IMG/VR virus record: IMGVR_UViG_3300032053_000166
Coordinates: 1 to 42,053 of that record
From: a virus
Direction: 5' to 3' (one strand)
DNA: 42,053 nucleotides
Part shown: in pieces, positions 1 to 7,273 of the stretch
Layout of the letters: every line of letters begins with the position of its first letter
Numbering within the stretch: the first letter of the stretch is position 1
Position numbers and translations under genes: made by a program
The notes under the pieces: model-generated
Seen by the model: the letters and a program-made list of their open reading frames with translations, nothing else
Told to the model about the DNA's origin: nothing
Databases searched by the model: none

Positions 1-127
1 AATGCAGTAAATCATGCTATCTTCATTCTTGCATATTCTATCAGGCTTGGCATACACCGCCGTGATGTATGATGTGTGAGATGTGGGCACTGCGTTGATT
101 GGTACCGTGCTTACATCCTCATTGCAA
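1..127. repeat. Terminal direct repeat, left copy (circular-assembly overlap)
   Basis: Bases 1-127 are identical to 41927-42053. A gene reads through the junction in frame (see 1-174 and 41666-42053), so the molecule closes into a circle of about 41,926 bp. A length of exactly 127 matches a common assembler k-mer, so I read this as an assembly overlap rather than a physical terminal repeat. Confidence 0.95.
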
Positions 128-174
128 GCTATTGTCAGCACTGCAATAAATAAGATTAGAAAAGTTAGTTTCAT
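1..174 (-). CDS. Predicted lipoprotein, N-terminal part (gene runs through the circle junction)
   Basis: The gene starts at ATG 174-172 behind GGAGG with a 6-nt spacer and runs off the left edge. On the circle it continues at 41926 and ends at 41666, giving 144 residues. The first residues are MKLTFLILFIAVLTIAC: a short charged n-region, a hydrophobic stretch and Cys17 in a lipobox-like context (TIAC), so a lipid-anchored exported protein is likely. The mature part is Cys-containing and I do not recognise it. The start overlaps the stop of the upstream gene (ATGA). Its place between a spanin-like gene, a beta-barrel protein and a holin candidate would suit an outer-membrane spanin or a superinfection-exclusion lipoprotein; neither is shown. 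Confidence 0.8.
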   Translation of the reverse strand, partial: MKLTFLILFIAVLTIACNEDVSTVPINAVPTSHTSYITAVYAKPDRICKNEDSMIYCI

Positions 175-314
175 TTTATACCTCCATTTTTTGAGTTGAA
201 ATAAATGCAGTTAGTTGCTTTTCGATTACTACAAGCTCTGAAATAATCAGGGTCACGCTGGCAATTTTTTATAGTCAAGCATTTATTTTGTTTTTTCTTT
301 TTGGCCTTTTTCAT
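171..314 (-). CDS. Small Lys-rich, four-Cys protein (47 aa)
   Basis: Begins MKKAKKKKQNKC with GGAGG 5 nt before the ATG and overlaps both neighbours (TAAATG upstream, ATGA downstream). It has a very basic N terminus and four cysteines (residues 12, 18, 28, 36) that could hold a metal or form disulfides. Function is not recognised. It is too tightly packed and too well provided with a ribosome site to be a chance frame. Confidence 0.65.
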   Translation of the reverse strand: MKKAKKKKQNKCLTIKNCQRDPDYFRACSNRKATNCIYFNSKNGGIK

Positions 315-491
315 TTATACCTCCAATAATTTTATTTGTTTTTCAACTTCTTTTATTTCTTCTTCAATGTTCCAATATTCTTGTTGTTTGATTCTATCAT
401 CGAGTGACATATTACATGTGTGTCGAATACTATAATAATCAACCAACCAATGCAAATGTTTTTTAATTCTCTCCAGTATCTCCTTACTCAT
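315..491 (-). CDS. Small helical protein (58 aa)
   Basis: Starts at ATG 491-489, overlapping the stop of the spanin-like gene as ATGA. The protein begins MSKEILERIKKHLHWL and is rich in Glu/Lys; the second half (EEEIKEVEKQIKLLEV) looks like an amphipathic helix or short coiled coil. There is no membrane segment and I know of no family for it. It is translationally coupled within the lysis/export cluster. Confidence 0.65.
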   Translation of the reverse strand: MSKEILERIKKHLHWLVDYYSIRHTCNMSLDDRIKQQEYWNIEEEIKEVEKQIKLLEV

Positions 492-895
492 TTCTGCACC
501 TCTGGTTTAGGAATAGGTGGTTGCTGCTGCATCTGCTGACGTTGCGCTTGTTGCTGTGCTTGAATTAGTTGCTGAGCTTTCGCTACTACTTTTTGTTCAT
601 CCAATATTTTCCTGACTTCGTTGATAACAGGTGCGTATGATTTTATTTTCTCATCATGCGTTGTGATTTTAATTTCTGTAGCAGTAATCTTTTTATCAAT
701 ATCCTGAAACCGATTACTCAGTATTCGAGTTGTTGTTTCGCTGCCTTCACTTAACTGCTTTTGCAACTCCACTATTTGCGCTTGCATTTTCTGTATCTGC
801 ACCTGTTGTTGTTTTTCGTAGTAGCAAGCTGTGCATAATAATGCAATCAGTAGCATTGCAATTACTGTGAGAATAATTATTTTTTCTGTTGACAT
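488..895 (-). CDS. Membrane-anchored coiled-coil protein, spanin-like (135 aa)
   Basis: The N terminus (MSTEKIIILTVIAMLLIALL) is a single hydrophobic anchor followed by CTACYYE. Then comes a long Gln/Glu-rich helix (about residues 27-105) and a Gln/Pro-rich tail. One N-terminal anchor plus a periplasmic coiled coil is the build of Rz-type inner-membrane spanins, which link inner and outer membrane during lysis. The lipoprotein encoded three genes later could be the outer partner. Sequence identity to Rz cannot be claimed. CTAC could alternatively be a lipobox. A GGAGG site precedes the start. Confidence 0.6.
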   Translation of the reverse strand: MSTEKIIILTVIAMLLIALLCTACYYEKQQQVQIQKMQAQIVELQKQLSEGSETTTRILSNRFQDIDKKITATEIKITTHDEKIKSYAPVINEVRKILDEQKVVAKAQQLIQAQQQAQRQQMQQQPPIPKPEVQK

Positions 896-914
896 TTAAA
901 ACCTCCTTTTGTTT

Positions 915-2819
915 TTAGTAATACCGATATTTCAAAGTCGAGCCTGCATAAATATAAACTCCACTCGATGCCACTTCTGAACCAAATCTCATATAAACAT
1001 TCCCAGCAGTTGAACCATTCAGCACAATCCCTGTGCATCTTGCCGCATAAGGTGTTGATACTGCAATCACGCCGGTTGAAGTTATCGCATCATCACTACT
1101 CGTACCGCTTCCGTTCCATGTACCACCAGCCCCATCGGCCGCAAAAGGAATGTCGCATTGATACGAAATGAGCGTCGCACCCGCAGGTGAAGTTACTGCT
1201 AACTTAATTCCGGTTGTGGTGATGCTTGAACCAAACAATATTATTGATTCAAATCCGCTTTTGATATTTATATCAGTCCAGTAGAACAGGTCTGTCACAT
1301 TCGCAAGTGAAGTCGTAGCGCTGTTCTCTCGTGCTGTTTTTGCAACTACAATATCAAGCTCACTACCGCCCCCGCCCGCGCAAGCAGTTGCAGATTTTGC
1401 CATCAATCCATTATTGTCAGCACAAATAAATACTGTGCCGGATCCACCATAATTAGTACCGGTGATAGTAGTTCCGCTCACCGTGCCGCCGGATATATTA
1501 CCGCTGAAAGTGGAAGTCAAAACATTGGTGCTTGGATTATAAGCTATTCCTGCATCAACTTTTGTAGGTAAATTGCCTGTGGTAGTAGAATAAAAAGGCA
1601 CATAGAATGATGCCGCTGTTGCATCTGTAGCTATTGCTACATTTGCGGCGTTCGTTGCGTTTGCAATAGTGCCGGAATAATTAACAGCCGTCAGGGTATT
1701 TGTGTTTGGATTATATGTGAGGTCAGCATCTAATTTAGTTGCCAGGTTCCCGGTCGTTGCGCTATAGAATGCCGGATAAAATGTGGCATTGGTTCCATCC
1801 GCTACAACAGTGACCGCACTTGCATAGGTGGAGCTTCCTGCATTACCTGTACAAGTTCCTGAAGAGCCGGACGTATTGCCGGTCACATCTCCTGTGATAT
1901 TCCCTGAAAATGTCGAAGATAAAATATTCGTATTCGGATTATAAGTCAATCCAGCGTCCACTTTTGCAGGAAGATTACCGCTTGTAGTTGAAACAAAAAC
2001 AGGATAAAAATTTGCGCTCGTGCTACTTGTTGCAGTAGCGATATTAGCAGCGTTAGTGCTGTCAGTTGCAGAGCCTGCCGTACCTGCACTAGTTGCCGTA
2101 TCTGCGCTTGTAGCATGAGTAGCCTCTGTTGCGTTTGTGCAATTAGTTGCATTGGTTGCATTGGTTGCGCTGCCCGCTGTTGTTGCAGATGTAGCACTAT
2201 CCGCTGTTGTCGCATGACCTGCATTTGTAGCGGTGGTTGCTGTTCCTGAATTAGTGGAATATCCTGATGTATCAGAATAATCAGCACTGCCTGAAGTTCC
2301 TGCTGTGGTTGCATAAATTGCGTTCGTTGCACTAATTGCAGAAGTACAAGCATCGCAAGCATCTGCATGGTCTGCATCGGTTGCGCTCGTAGCAGTTGCG
2401 CTATTACCCGTACAAGAGCCGCTGCTACCTGATACGTTGCCGGTTACATTGCCGGTCAATCCGCCGCTGAAAGTTGCTGTTACTAATCCACTGGCATTGA
2501 TTATATTCATGGTTGCAGTACCGCTGCTACTGAAATCAGAACAACTACATCCGCCACCGCCTTGCGAAAATAAACTCTTCCATTCGTAAACATCATAATT
2601 ATTTTTTATGCAGAGAAATGGTTCATCGGTTATTTCTGTTCCGCCCTGTTTTGCTTTAAATGAAAATCTTAAATCAGTAGTGCAAGCCGGAAATGTAGAT
2701 GTGCTATGCGGCATAATGAAGTAATCAACGTCAGTCAATCCGAGCGTTATTTTTTCTTCATCTGCACAAAGAAATAATGAGCATATCAAAATTAGAAAAA
2801 CAAAATAATATTTTTTCAT
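915..2819 (-). CDS. Repeat-rich fibre-like protein with Sec signal peptide (634 aa)
   Basis: I start it at ATG 2819-2817 because AGGAGCGAT lies directly before it and because this start gives a signal peptide, MKKYYFVFLILICSLFLCA, followed by DEEK. The body has a long Ala/Thr/Asn/Ser low-complexity stretch (coded by about 2030-2460). Three imperfect copies of a module of the type FYPxF-TTGNL-KVDAG-YNPxTN-FSGN follow (about 1490-2020), then a unique C-terminal domain. Modules like these occur in phage tail fibres and suggest a trimeric beta-rich shaft. A cleavable signal peptide is not expected on a virion fibre, so it may be displayed on the host surface or periplasm. It lies directly after another fibre-like gene. 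Confidence 0.75.
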   Translation of the reverse strand: MKKYYFVFLILICSLFLCADEEKITLGLTDVDYFIMPHSTSTFPACTTDLRFSFKAKQGGTEITDEPFLCIKNNYDVYEWKSLFSQGGGGCSCSDFSSSGTATMNIINASGLVTATFSGGLTGNVTGNVSGSSGSCTGNSATATSATDADHADACDACTSAISATNAIYATTAGTSGSADYSDTSGYSTNSGTATTATNAGHATTADSATSATTAGSATNATNATNCTNATEATHATSADTATSAGTAGSATDSTNAANIATATSSTSANFYPVFVSTTSGNLPAKVDAGLTYNPNTNILSSTFSGNITGDVTGNTSGSSGTCTGNAGSSTYASAVTVVADGTNATFYPAFYSATTGNLATKLDADLTYNPNTNTLTAVNYSGTIANATNAANVAIATDATAASFYVPFYSTTTGNLPTKVDAGIAYNPSTNVLTSTFSGNISGGTVSGTTITGTNYGGSGTVFICADNNGLMAKSATACAGGGGSELDIVVAKTARENSATTSLANVTDLFYWTDINIKSGFESIILFGSSITTTGIKLAVTSPAGATLISYQCDIPFAADGAGGTWNGSGTSSDDAITSTGVIAVSTPYAARCTGIVLNGSTAGNVYMRFGSEVASSGVYIYAGSTLKYRYY

Positions 2820-2826
2820 ATCGCTC

Positions 2827-5379
2827 CTATATGCATGCCGAATTTTTCCAATATAAATTTCCGCTTGCATCAAAGCACGCATATCCTACCGCCGCAATGC
2901 CGCTATATTGAATACCAAAATCAAGTCCTGTCATATCATAATACGTACCAACTTGATTTGCGTTTGCACTGTTAGAGTTTACACCAATCCACTGAGCGAT
3001 TAAATTATTTGATGCTCCACTGTGTGCATTATTGGTAAGATATATTCTCTGTCCATATTCGGTATCGCTGCCATCCATAACTGCCATTATCTGGTCAATC
3101 AGGAAAGCAGTACCGCCGATCGGTGTCGTCGCTCCTCCGACGCGTGCGCCGTCAGCGTCGGTGATGGTGACAGGTGTTACTGCCGCAGGATTAGAGAACG
3201 CACCGGTAGTTAGAAAACTTGTTATGCTTGTATTACCGAGTACAACCTGGTTGCTCACGGTTGCCTGCGCTTGATAACCAATTACAATAACGTTTGTTAA
3301 TGCGTTTACGCTGGTGTTCGCATCCCGGCCAATGAATACAGAATTAGAATTTGTGTTCAACACCACACCAGCGTTGTAACCAGCCTGATTCCCAAGCGCA
3401 GTGTTGGAGCCGCCTGTGCTGTTGCTGTTCAGCGCACTCGCCCCAAGCGCAGTGTTGTAGTTGCCTGTGCTGCTGTTCAGCGCACTCGTCCCAACCGCAG
3501 TGTTGTAGTAGCCTGTGCTGTTGGCGTACAGCGCATTCGCCCCAACCGCAGTGTTGTAGTAGCCTGTGCTGTTGCTGTTCAGCGCACTCGTCCCAACCGC
3601 AGTGTTGGAGTAGCCTGTGCTGTTGCTGTTCAGCGCACTCGTCCCAACCGCAGTGTTGGAGCCGCCTGTGCTGTTGCTGTTCAGCGCACTCGTCCCAACC
3701 GCAGTGTTGTAGTAGCCTGTATTTATACGCAACGCATTACTGCCCCAGGCGGTGCTGTTTAGTCCTGCAAATCCTACACGTACAGTTCCTTTGTATATTT
3801 GCGATCCTGTTGTGTTGATCGTTGGTGCTGCCACACCCAAAGAACCATCAGCAATATCATCACTATACGTAGTAGTCAAATTTCCTGGCAACGTGTCAAG
3901 AAATTTCAGTGCTAGATTCCCACTACCCGCAGAGCATCGATATATTTTTCTATAGGTAACGGTCGAATCAATAGAAACCGGAATATTGCTCAATTCCACT
4001 TTCTGTGCTGCCGGATTAATAACCGTCGACACTGCTCCGCTTTCAGTCTCGCCATTTGGTGAGCCAAATGTTATGCGGTAATAATACGCGCCAGTCAACA
4101 CTCCTGCAGCCCCCAATGCAACCGTTGGCGCGGTCGGGGCAGTGATTTCGCTCATAATGTAATTAGTGCGGTCAGCAACTATTGGTGCTTGCGAAGTTAT
4201 GCCATATGCCCAGTATCCGCCGAGTGAGCCGACATACGAAACAATTCCGCTGTTCGTATTCTGAAAATCTAAAATATGGTCAGCCGTGCCATTTCGCCTA
4301 ATCACAAACGGATTATTCGCACTCAATGCACTGCATAAATCACTGCCTACATAACCGTACTGTGCGCCTGTATTACTACCGGTATGAGAACCATTAGTGT
4401 TGGCATACACGGTATTTACTATCGGAACATAATATAAACTTGCATTGGTGTGCAGGTCATCATAGCCGCCTGTAGTTCCTGCAAATGGAATGTACATACT
4501 CGAAGCAGTTCCCGTTGTTGAGAGATATGTCATATTCGCACCTGCTGTCGTGCCGCTATACAATGTCGTTGAATCAATATAGGCAAGTGGAATTGTGCCG
4601 GTCGTGCCGAGCAACTCAAACAGATTTGGGCCCGCTCCATACCTACGTATCTTAAACGCCTGCCCGCTTGTGTGCTGTTTTGCCTCGGTCATTCCGAACG
4701 TTCCGTCTCCTGCAATATAGCCATGCGTTTGATTATAAAAATAATCCCAATAATCATCAACATCAAAAACACTATCAAGAGAATGAGCTGCATTTTTTGC
4801 TCCACGGATTTTAAAAACATTAACCGCACCACCGCCATGGTCGGGCTCCGTATCGTTATGAATATAGAACCAGTCGCTTGTTTCTATGCCGCTTAACGTG
4901 CCCTGTATCGCCTGAAATTCCCAGAGATAACCAGCACGATAAACATAATCCGGGAACGTATGCCATATAAAATTATTTCCGCCATTGCCTTCGTCCGGTG
5001 AAATTGTCAATGGCTTTTTGAATTTCAATACTACTGCCGGCTCTCCATCATATGTGATGTCTCCACCAATCGGATCCACGTAAATAGAACCGTTGGCTAA
5101 TCCACCTGCTGTGTACCAGGTACATCTGCCCGTGTCAGCATCAATACAAAATTGCTTGAATATCCCATTGTACCAGCATGATGTATTATCAGTCTCATCA
5201 ATCACAATCCACGCTGGTAAAGCACCGGTGAGCCCAGTTAAATCACAATTCCCATACTGGTCAACCATCTGAGCATAGCATTGTCCTGCTCGTGTGCTGT
5301 ACATATTGCCTCGACTAGCTGCTACTGCAATTGAGCATATCGAAAGAATCAAAATCAATATCAAATATCTTTTCATCAT
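2827..5379 (-). CDS. Large fibre/adhesin-like protein with signal peptide and NTAVG repeats (850 aa)
   Basis: The N terminus (MMKRYLILILILSICSIAVAA) is a classical Sec signal peptide with an AVA-A cleavage site. The middle is beta-rich. Coded by 3394-3722 are seven tandem copies of a 17-residue motif (type NTAVGTSALNSNSTG), resembling the repeated head segments of trimeric autotransporter adhesins and some phage tail fibres. No S74-type self-cleaving chaperone is visible at the C terminus, which ends in Cys-Ile. By position and repeats it is a receptor-binding or adhesin-type protein. The signal peptide raises the possibility that it is exported rather than packaged. The next gene starts 8 nt after its stop. 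Confidence 0.8.
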   Translation of the reverse strand: MMKRYLILILILSICSIAVAASRGNMYSTRAGQCYAQMVDQYGNCDLTGLTGALPAWIVIDETDNTSCWYNGIFKQFCIDADTGRCTWYTAGGLANGSIYVDPIGGDITYDGEPAVVLKFKKPLTISPDEGNGGNNFIWHTFPDYVYRAGYLWEFQAIQGTLSGIETSDWFYIHNDTEPDHGGGAVNVFKIRGAKNAAHSLDSVFDVDDYWDYFYNQTHGYIAGDGTFGMTEAKQHTSGQAFKIRRYGAGPNLFELLGTTGTIPLAYIDSTTLYSGTTAGANMTYLSTTGTASSMYIPFAGTTGGYDDLHTNASLYYVPIVNTVYANTNGSHTGSNTGAQYGYVGSDLCSALSANNPFVIRRNGTADHILDFQNTNSGIVSYVGSLGGYWAYGITSQAPIVADRTNYIMSEITAPTAPTVALGAAGVLTGAYYYRITFGSPNGETESGAVSTVINPAAQKVELSNIPVSIDSTVTYRKIYRCSAGSGNLALKFLDTLPGNLTTTYSDDIADGSLGVAAPTINTTGSQIYKGTVRVGFAGLNSTAWGSNALRINTGYYNTAVGTSALNSNSTGGSNTAVGTSALNSNSTGYSNTAVGTSALNSNSTGYYNTAVGANALYANSTGYYNTAVGTSALNSSTGNYNTALGASALNSNSTGGSNTALGNQAGYNAGVVLNTNSNSVFIGRDANTSVNALTNVIVIGYQAQATVSNQVVLGNTSITSFLTTGAFSNPAAVTPVTITDADGARVGGATTPIGGTAFLIDQIMAVMDGSDTEYGQRIYLTNNAHSGASNNLIAQWIGVNSNSANANQVGTYYDMTGLDFGIQYSGIAAVGYACFDASGNLYWKNSACI
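3394..3722 (-). repeat. 51-bp tandem repeat inside the fibre gene
   Basis: The hexamer GTGTTG on the plus strand recurs at 3401, 3452, 3500, 3551, 3602, 3653 and 3704. Six spacings are 51 nt apart from one of 48, so every unit keeps frame and encodes 17 (once 16) residues. Nearly identical DNA between units suggests recent expansion and a route to length variation by recombination. Confidence 0.95.
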
Positions 5380-5389
5380 TTACCTCTCG

Positions 5390-5833
5390 TTATTTTGGAT
5401 TATATGAATCGAGTTTCACTGTCGCTTTGTTTGGCGTCACCGCCATTGTATACGCTGATGCATTTGCCAGTCCAACCGCGATATACGCCATTGGTTCATA
5501 TACCGGAACTTCCACGCGCACAGGAGCCTGAGTAAATACTAAATCCATGATAGGAGCGAAATCCTGATCATAACCAGCTCTCATTATACGCGCATTGATT
5601 GCACTATTACCAGTTCCAATCTGCTCAATATCGAAATCAACAACTACATCAACCCCATTAACCAGATATTTTCCTGCCGCCGGACTGGTTGAGCCTGTTG
5701 ATTTGTACACATAATTTGCGCTCTGCACATTGTAGTCATTGAACAGATATATCGGTAATCCTGCAATCGCAAATATTGCCATTGCTCCAATAAGAACTAT
5801 AATCCATTCATAAGCCAAAAGTCTTTTTCGCAT
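5390..5833 (-). CDS. Membrane-anchored protein with beta-rich ectodomain (147 aa)
   Basis: Begins MRKRLLAYEWIIVLIGAMAI: a positively charged start and one hydrophobic segment of about 20 residues (roughly 10-31). The remainder is soluble and predicted beta-rich (YVYKSTGSTSPAAGKYLVNG and onwards) without cysteines. It starts behind a GGAGG site and lies immediately upstream of the fibre-like export genes, so it probably belongs to the same envelope-associated group. No known family is recognised. Confidence 0.7.
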   Translation of the reverse strand: MRKRLLAYEWIIVLIGAMAIFAIAGLPIYLFNDYNVQSANYVYKSTGSTSPAAGKYLVNGVDVVVDFDIEQIGTGNSAINARIMRAGYDQDFAPIMDLVFTQAPVRVEVPVYEPMAYIAVGLANASAYTMAVTPNKATVKLDSYNPK

Positions 5834-5844
5834 TTATCCTCCAG

Positions 5845-6051
5845 TTATTTTGTTTTTAATTCAATGTATTTATCCAGTATCGCTTGTGCCATATTTATTT
5901 TACTCATCTTTTCTTCAATGAATCGCTCTACGTCGCAACCATGATATTTTTCTACAGGTGCACTGAATACCATCTTCTCAACAATAATTGCTTTCAGCCA
6001 GTGTTCTAAATCCTCAATTTGCCATCCTGAAATATTTATTCTGTTTTCCAT
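5845..6051 (-). CDS. Hypothetical protein (68 aa)
   Basis: Preceded by GGAGG about 10 nt before the ATG. The sequence (MENRINISGWQIEDLEHWLK at the start, a single Cys near residue 39) is probably helical and soluble. Nothing recognisable. It sits between the head-morphogenesis genes and the exported group. Confidence 0.65.
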   Translation of the reverse strand: MENRINISGWQIEDLEHWLKAIIVEKMVFSAPVEKYHGCDVERFIEEKMSKINMAQAILDKYIELKTK

Positions 6052-6119
6052 AAATTATAAACCTCCGTTTATATTCAATTCATGTTTGATTTGATAACAT
6101 TGAAAATACCAAACACGTT

Positions 6120-6284
6120 TTATTCTCCAGTATTTATTGCTTCTTTTAGTTTTGCAATTTCTTGAGCAAAGTATATCAATGTCGAGCTGCTATCTATTAA
6201 TCCATTTTCGTCAAGAATCAAATCAAAGTTTTTAAGTTCATCAACACGTATTTTTTTTAAAATCTCTCTTTTTGTTTCATTCAT
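6120..6284 (-). CDS. Small hypothetical protein (54 aa)
   Basis: The ATG at 6284-6282 overlaps the TGA of the MuF-like gene by one base (TGATG) and has AGGAGG 7 nt upstream, so it is translationally coupled. The protein starts MNETKREILKKIRVDEL, is acidic/helical and has no motif I know. The 68 nt after its stop hold only the ribosome site of the next gene. Confidence 0.6.
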   Translation of the reverse strand: MNETKREILKKIRVDELKNFDLILDENGLIDSSSTLIYFAQEIAKLKEAINTGE

Positions 6285-7273
6285 CAAAAACCTCCTAAAG
6301 AATTTAATTGCTCCAATATTTTTTTAAGCTTCCGATAATCAATTGTGATACCCATTGCTTTAGCCTGTTCCATGATTTCATTTGGTATAACATTTTCAAG
6401 TGAGCGCGTTCCAAATCCTGCCATTGGTTTTATGCTTGGTCGTGCTGATTCTTTCCGTCCACCAATTTCATCAAAGTAGGTTATCTCAAAATCACCTCGG
6501 CATTGATAATGCATCAATCCGCCATACTCATTCCATATATCGCTATAGGGTGGAGCGCATAATCCATCAACTGCCATGCAATACTCTTCACAACAGGTCG
6601 GTAATTCCATGCGCGTGATGAAAGCAATGCTATCAATGTCGGCGTATATCGCGCGCCATCTCCCAGCCATGTAGGCATTGAAAGTATTGGTACGATAAAC
6701 ATTTTGCAAATAGTAACCATTTAATTTTGTAATACCTACATCATCAAATACGTTGTCAATCCCATCCTTCCATTCAGTAAACGATTGTCCCTTCTCCATT
6801 GCATCAGCAAGCGTTTGATTTATATCCGCTAATAATTTCACATCTCTCACTTTCGCCATGCTAAACGCCAACAGCTTTTCGTATTCGTTTAGCAGTTTAT
6901 ATTCTTCCATGCTCATCACTTTTTTTGCCAGCATGGAATCAATTTCAATTTGATAGAGCACATTAGATAAATGCAATTTGTTTTGTTTTTTTGTGTGAGC
7001 CCTGCCTAAAAGCTCACTGTAAATCATTGCTTGCGCCATTACATCACTATGTTTTTTGGTGAGTGATTCTGGTATCAATCCAAGATGCGGTTTTAGCGTA
7101 GCCCAGCTCTCTTTTACGTTCTCTTTGATGTGATTCAGCAATGGTTTGTATGCCTCTGCCAGCGCGTCGGGAACTTTAGCGGTTTTTAAATCAAGATCGG
7201 CATGGCGAAAGGCTCTCATTTGTTGCGATTTGCTCATATTGATTTTTATAGCATTAGCCGGATTGTATTTCAT
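6284..7273 (-). CDS. MuF-like minor head (head morphogenesis) protein (329 aa)
   Basis: The C-terminal half carries the MuF/SPP1-gp7 pattern: YRTNTFNAYMAGRW (about residue 188), a Cys-rich segment (CCEEYC), a following ...LMHYQCRGDFEI motif near residue 260, and a basic tail. In Mu-type heads this protein binds the portal inside the procapsid and may be injected with the DNA. It directly follows the portal gene (overlap 7270-7273), the usual order portal then MuF. The N-terminal half is helical, as in relatives. Confidence 0.85.
   Translation of the reverse strand: MKYNPANAIKINMSKSQQMRAFRHADLDLKTAKVPDALAEAYKPLLNHIKENVKESWATLKPHLGLIPESLTKKHSDVMAQAMIYSELLGRAHTKKQNKLHLSNVLYQIEIDSMLAKKVMSMEEYKLLNEYEKLLAFSMAKVRDVKLLADINQTLADAMEKGQSFTEWKDGIDNVFDDVGITKLNGYYLQNVYRTNTFNAYMAGRWRAIYADIDSIAFITRMELPTCCEEYCMAVDGLCAPPYSDIWNEYGGLMHYQCRGDFEITYFDEIGGRKESARPSIKPMAGFGTRSLENVIPNEIMEQAKAMGITIDYRKLKKILEQLNSLGGF

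Noticed and set aside
1-127. Physical terminal direct repeats of the packaged DNA
   Set aside because: The length is exactly a common assembler k-mer (127) and the repeat lies inside a gene with no packaging-site features nearby. An assembly overlap on a circular or permuted molecule is simpler.
1946-2377. Gln-rich minus-strand frame of 143 codons
   Set aside because: A frame-shifted shadow of the Ala/Thr-rich stretch of the fibre-like gene.
3351-3818. Plus-strand 155-codon Cys/Ser-rich frame
   Set aside because: It is the antisense of the 51-bp fibre repeat and owes its odd composition to that; there is no ribosome site.
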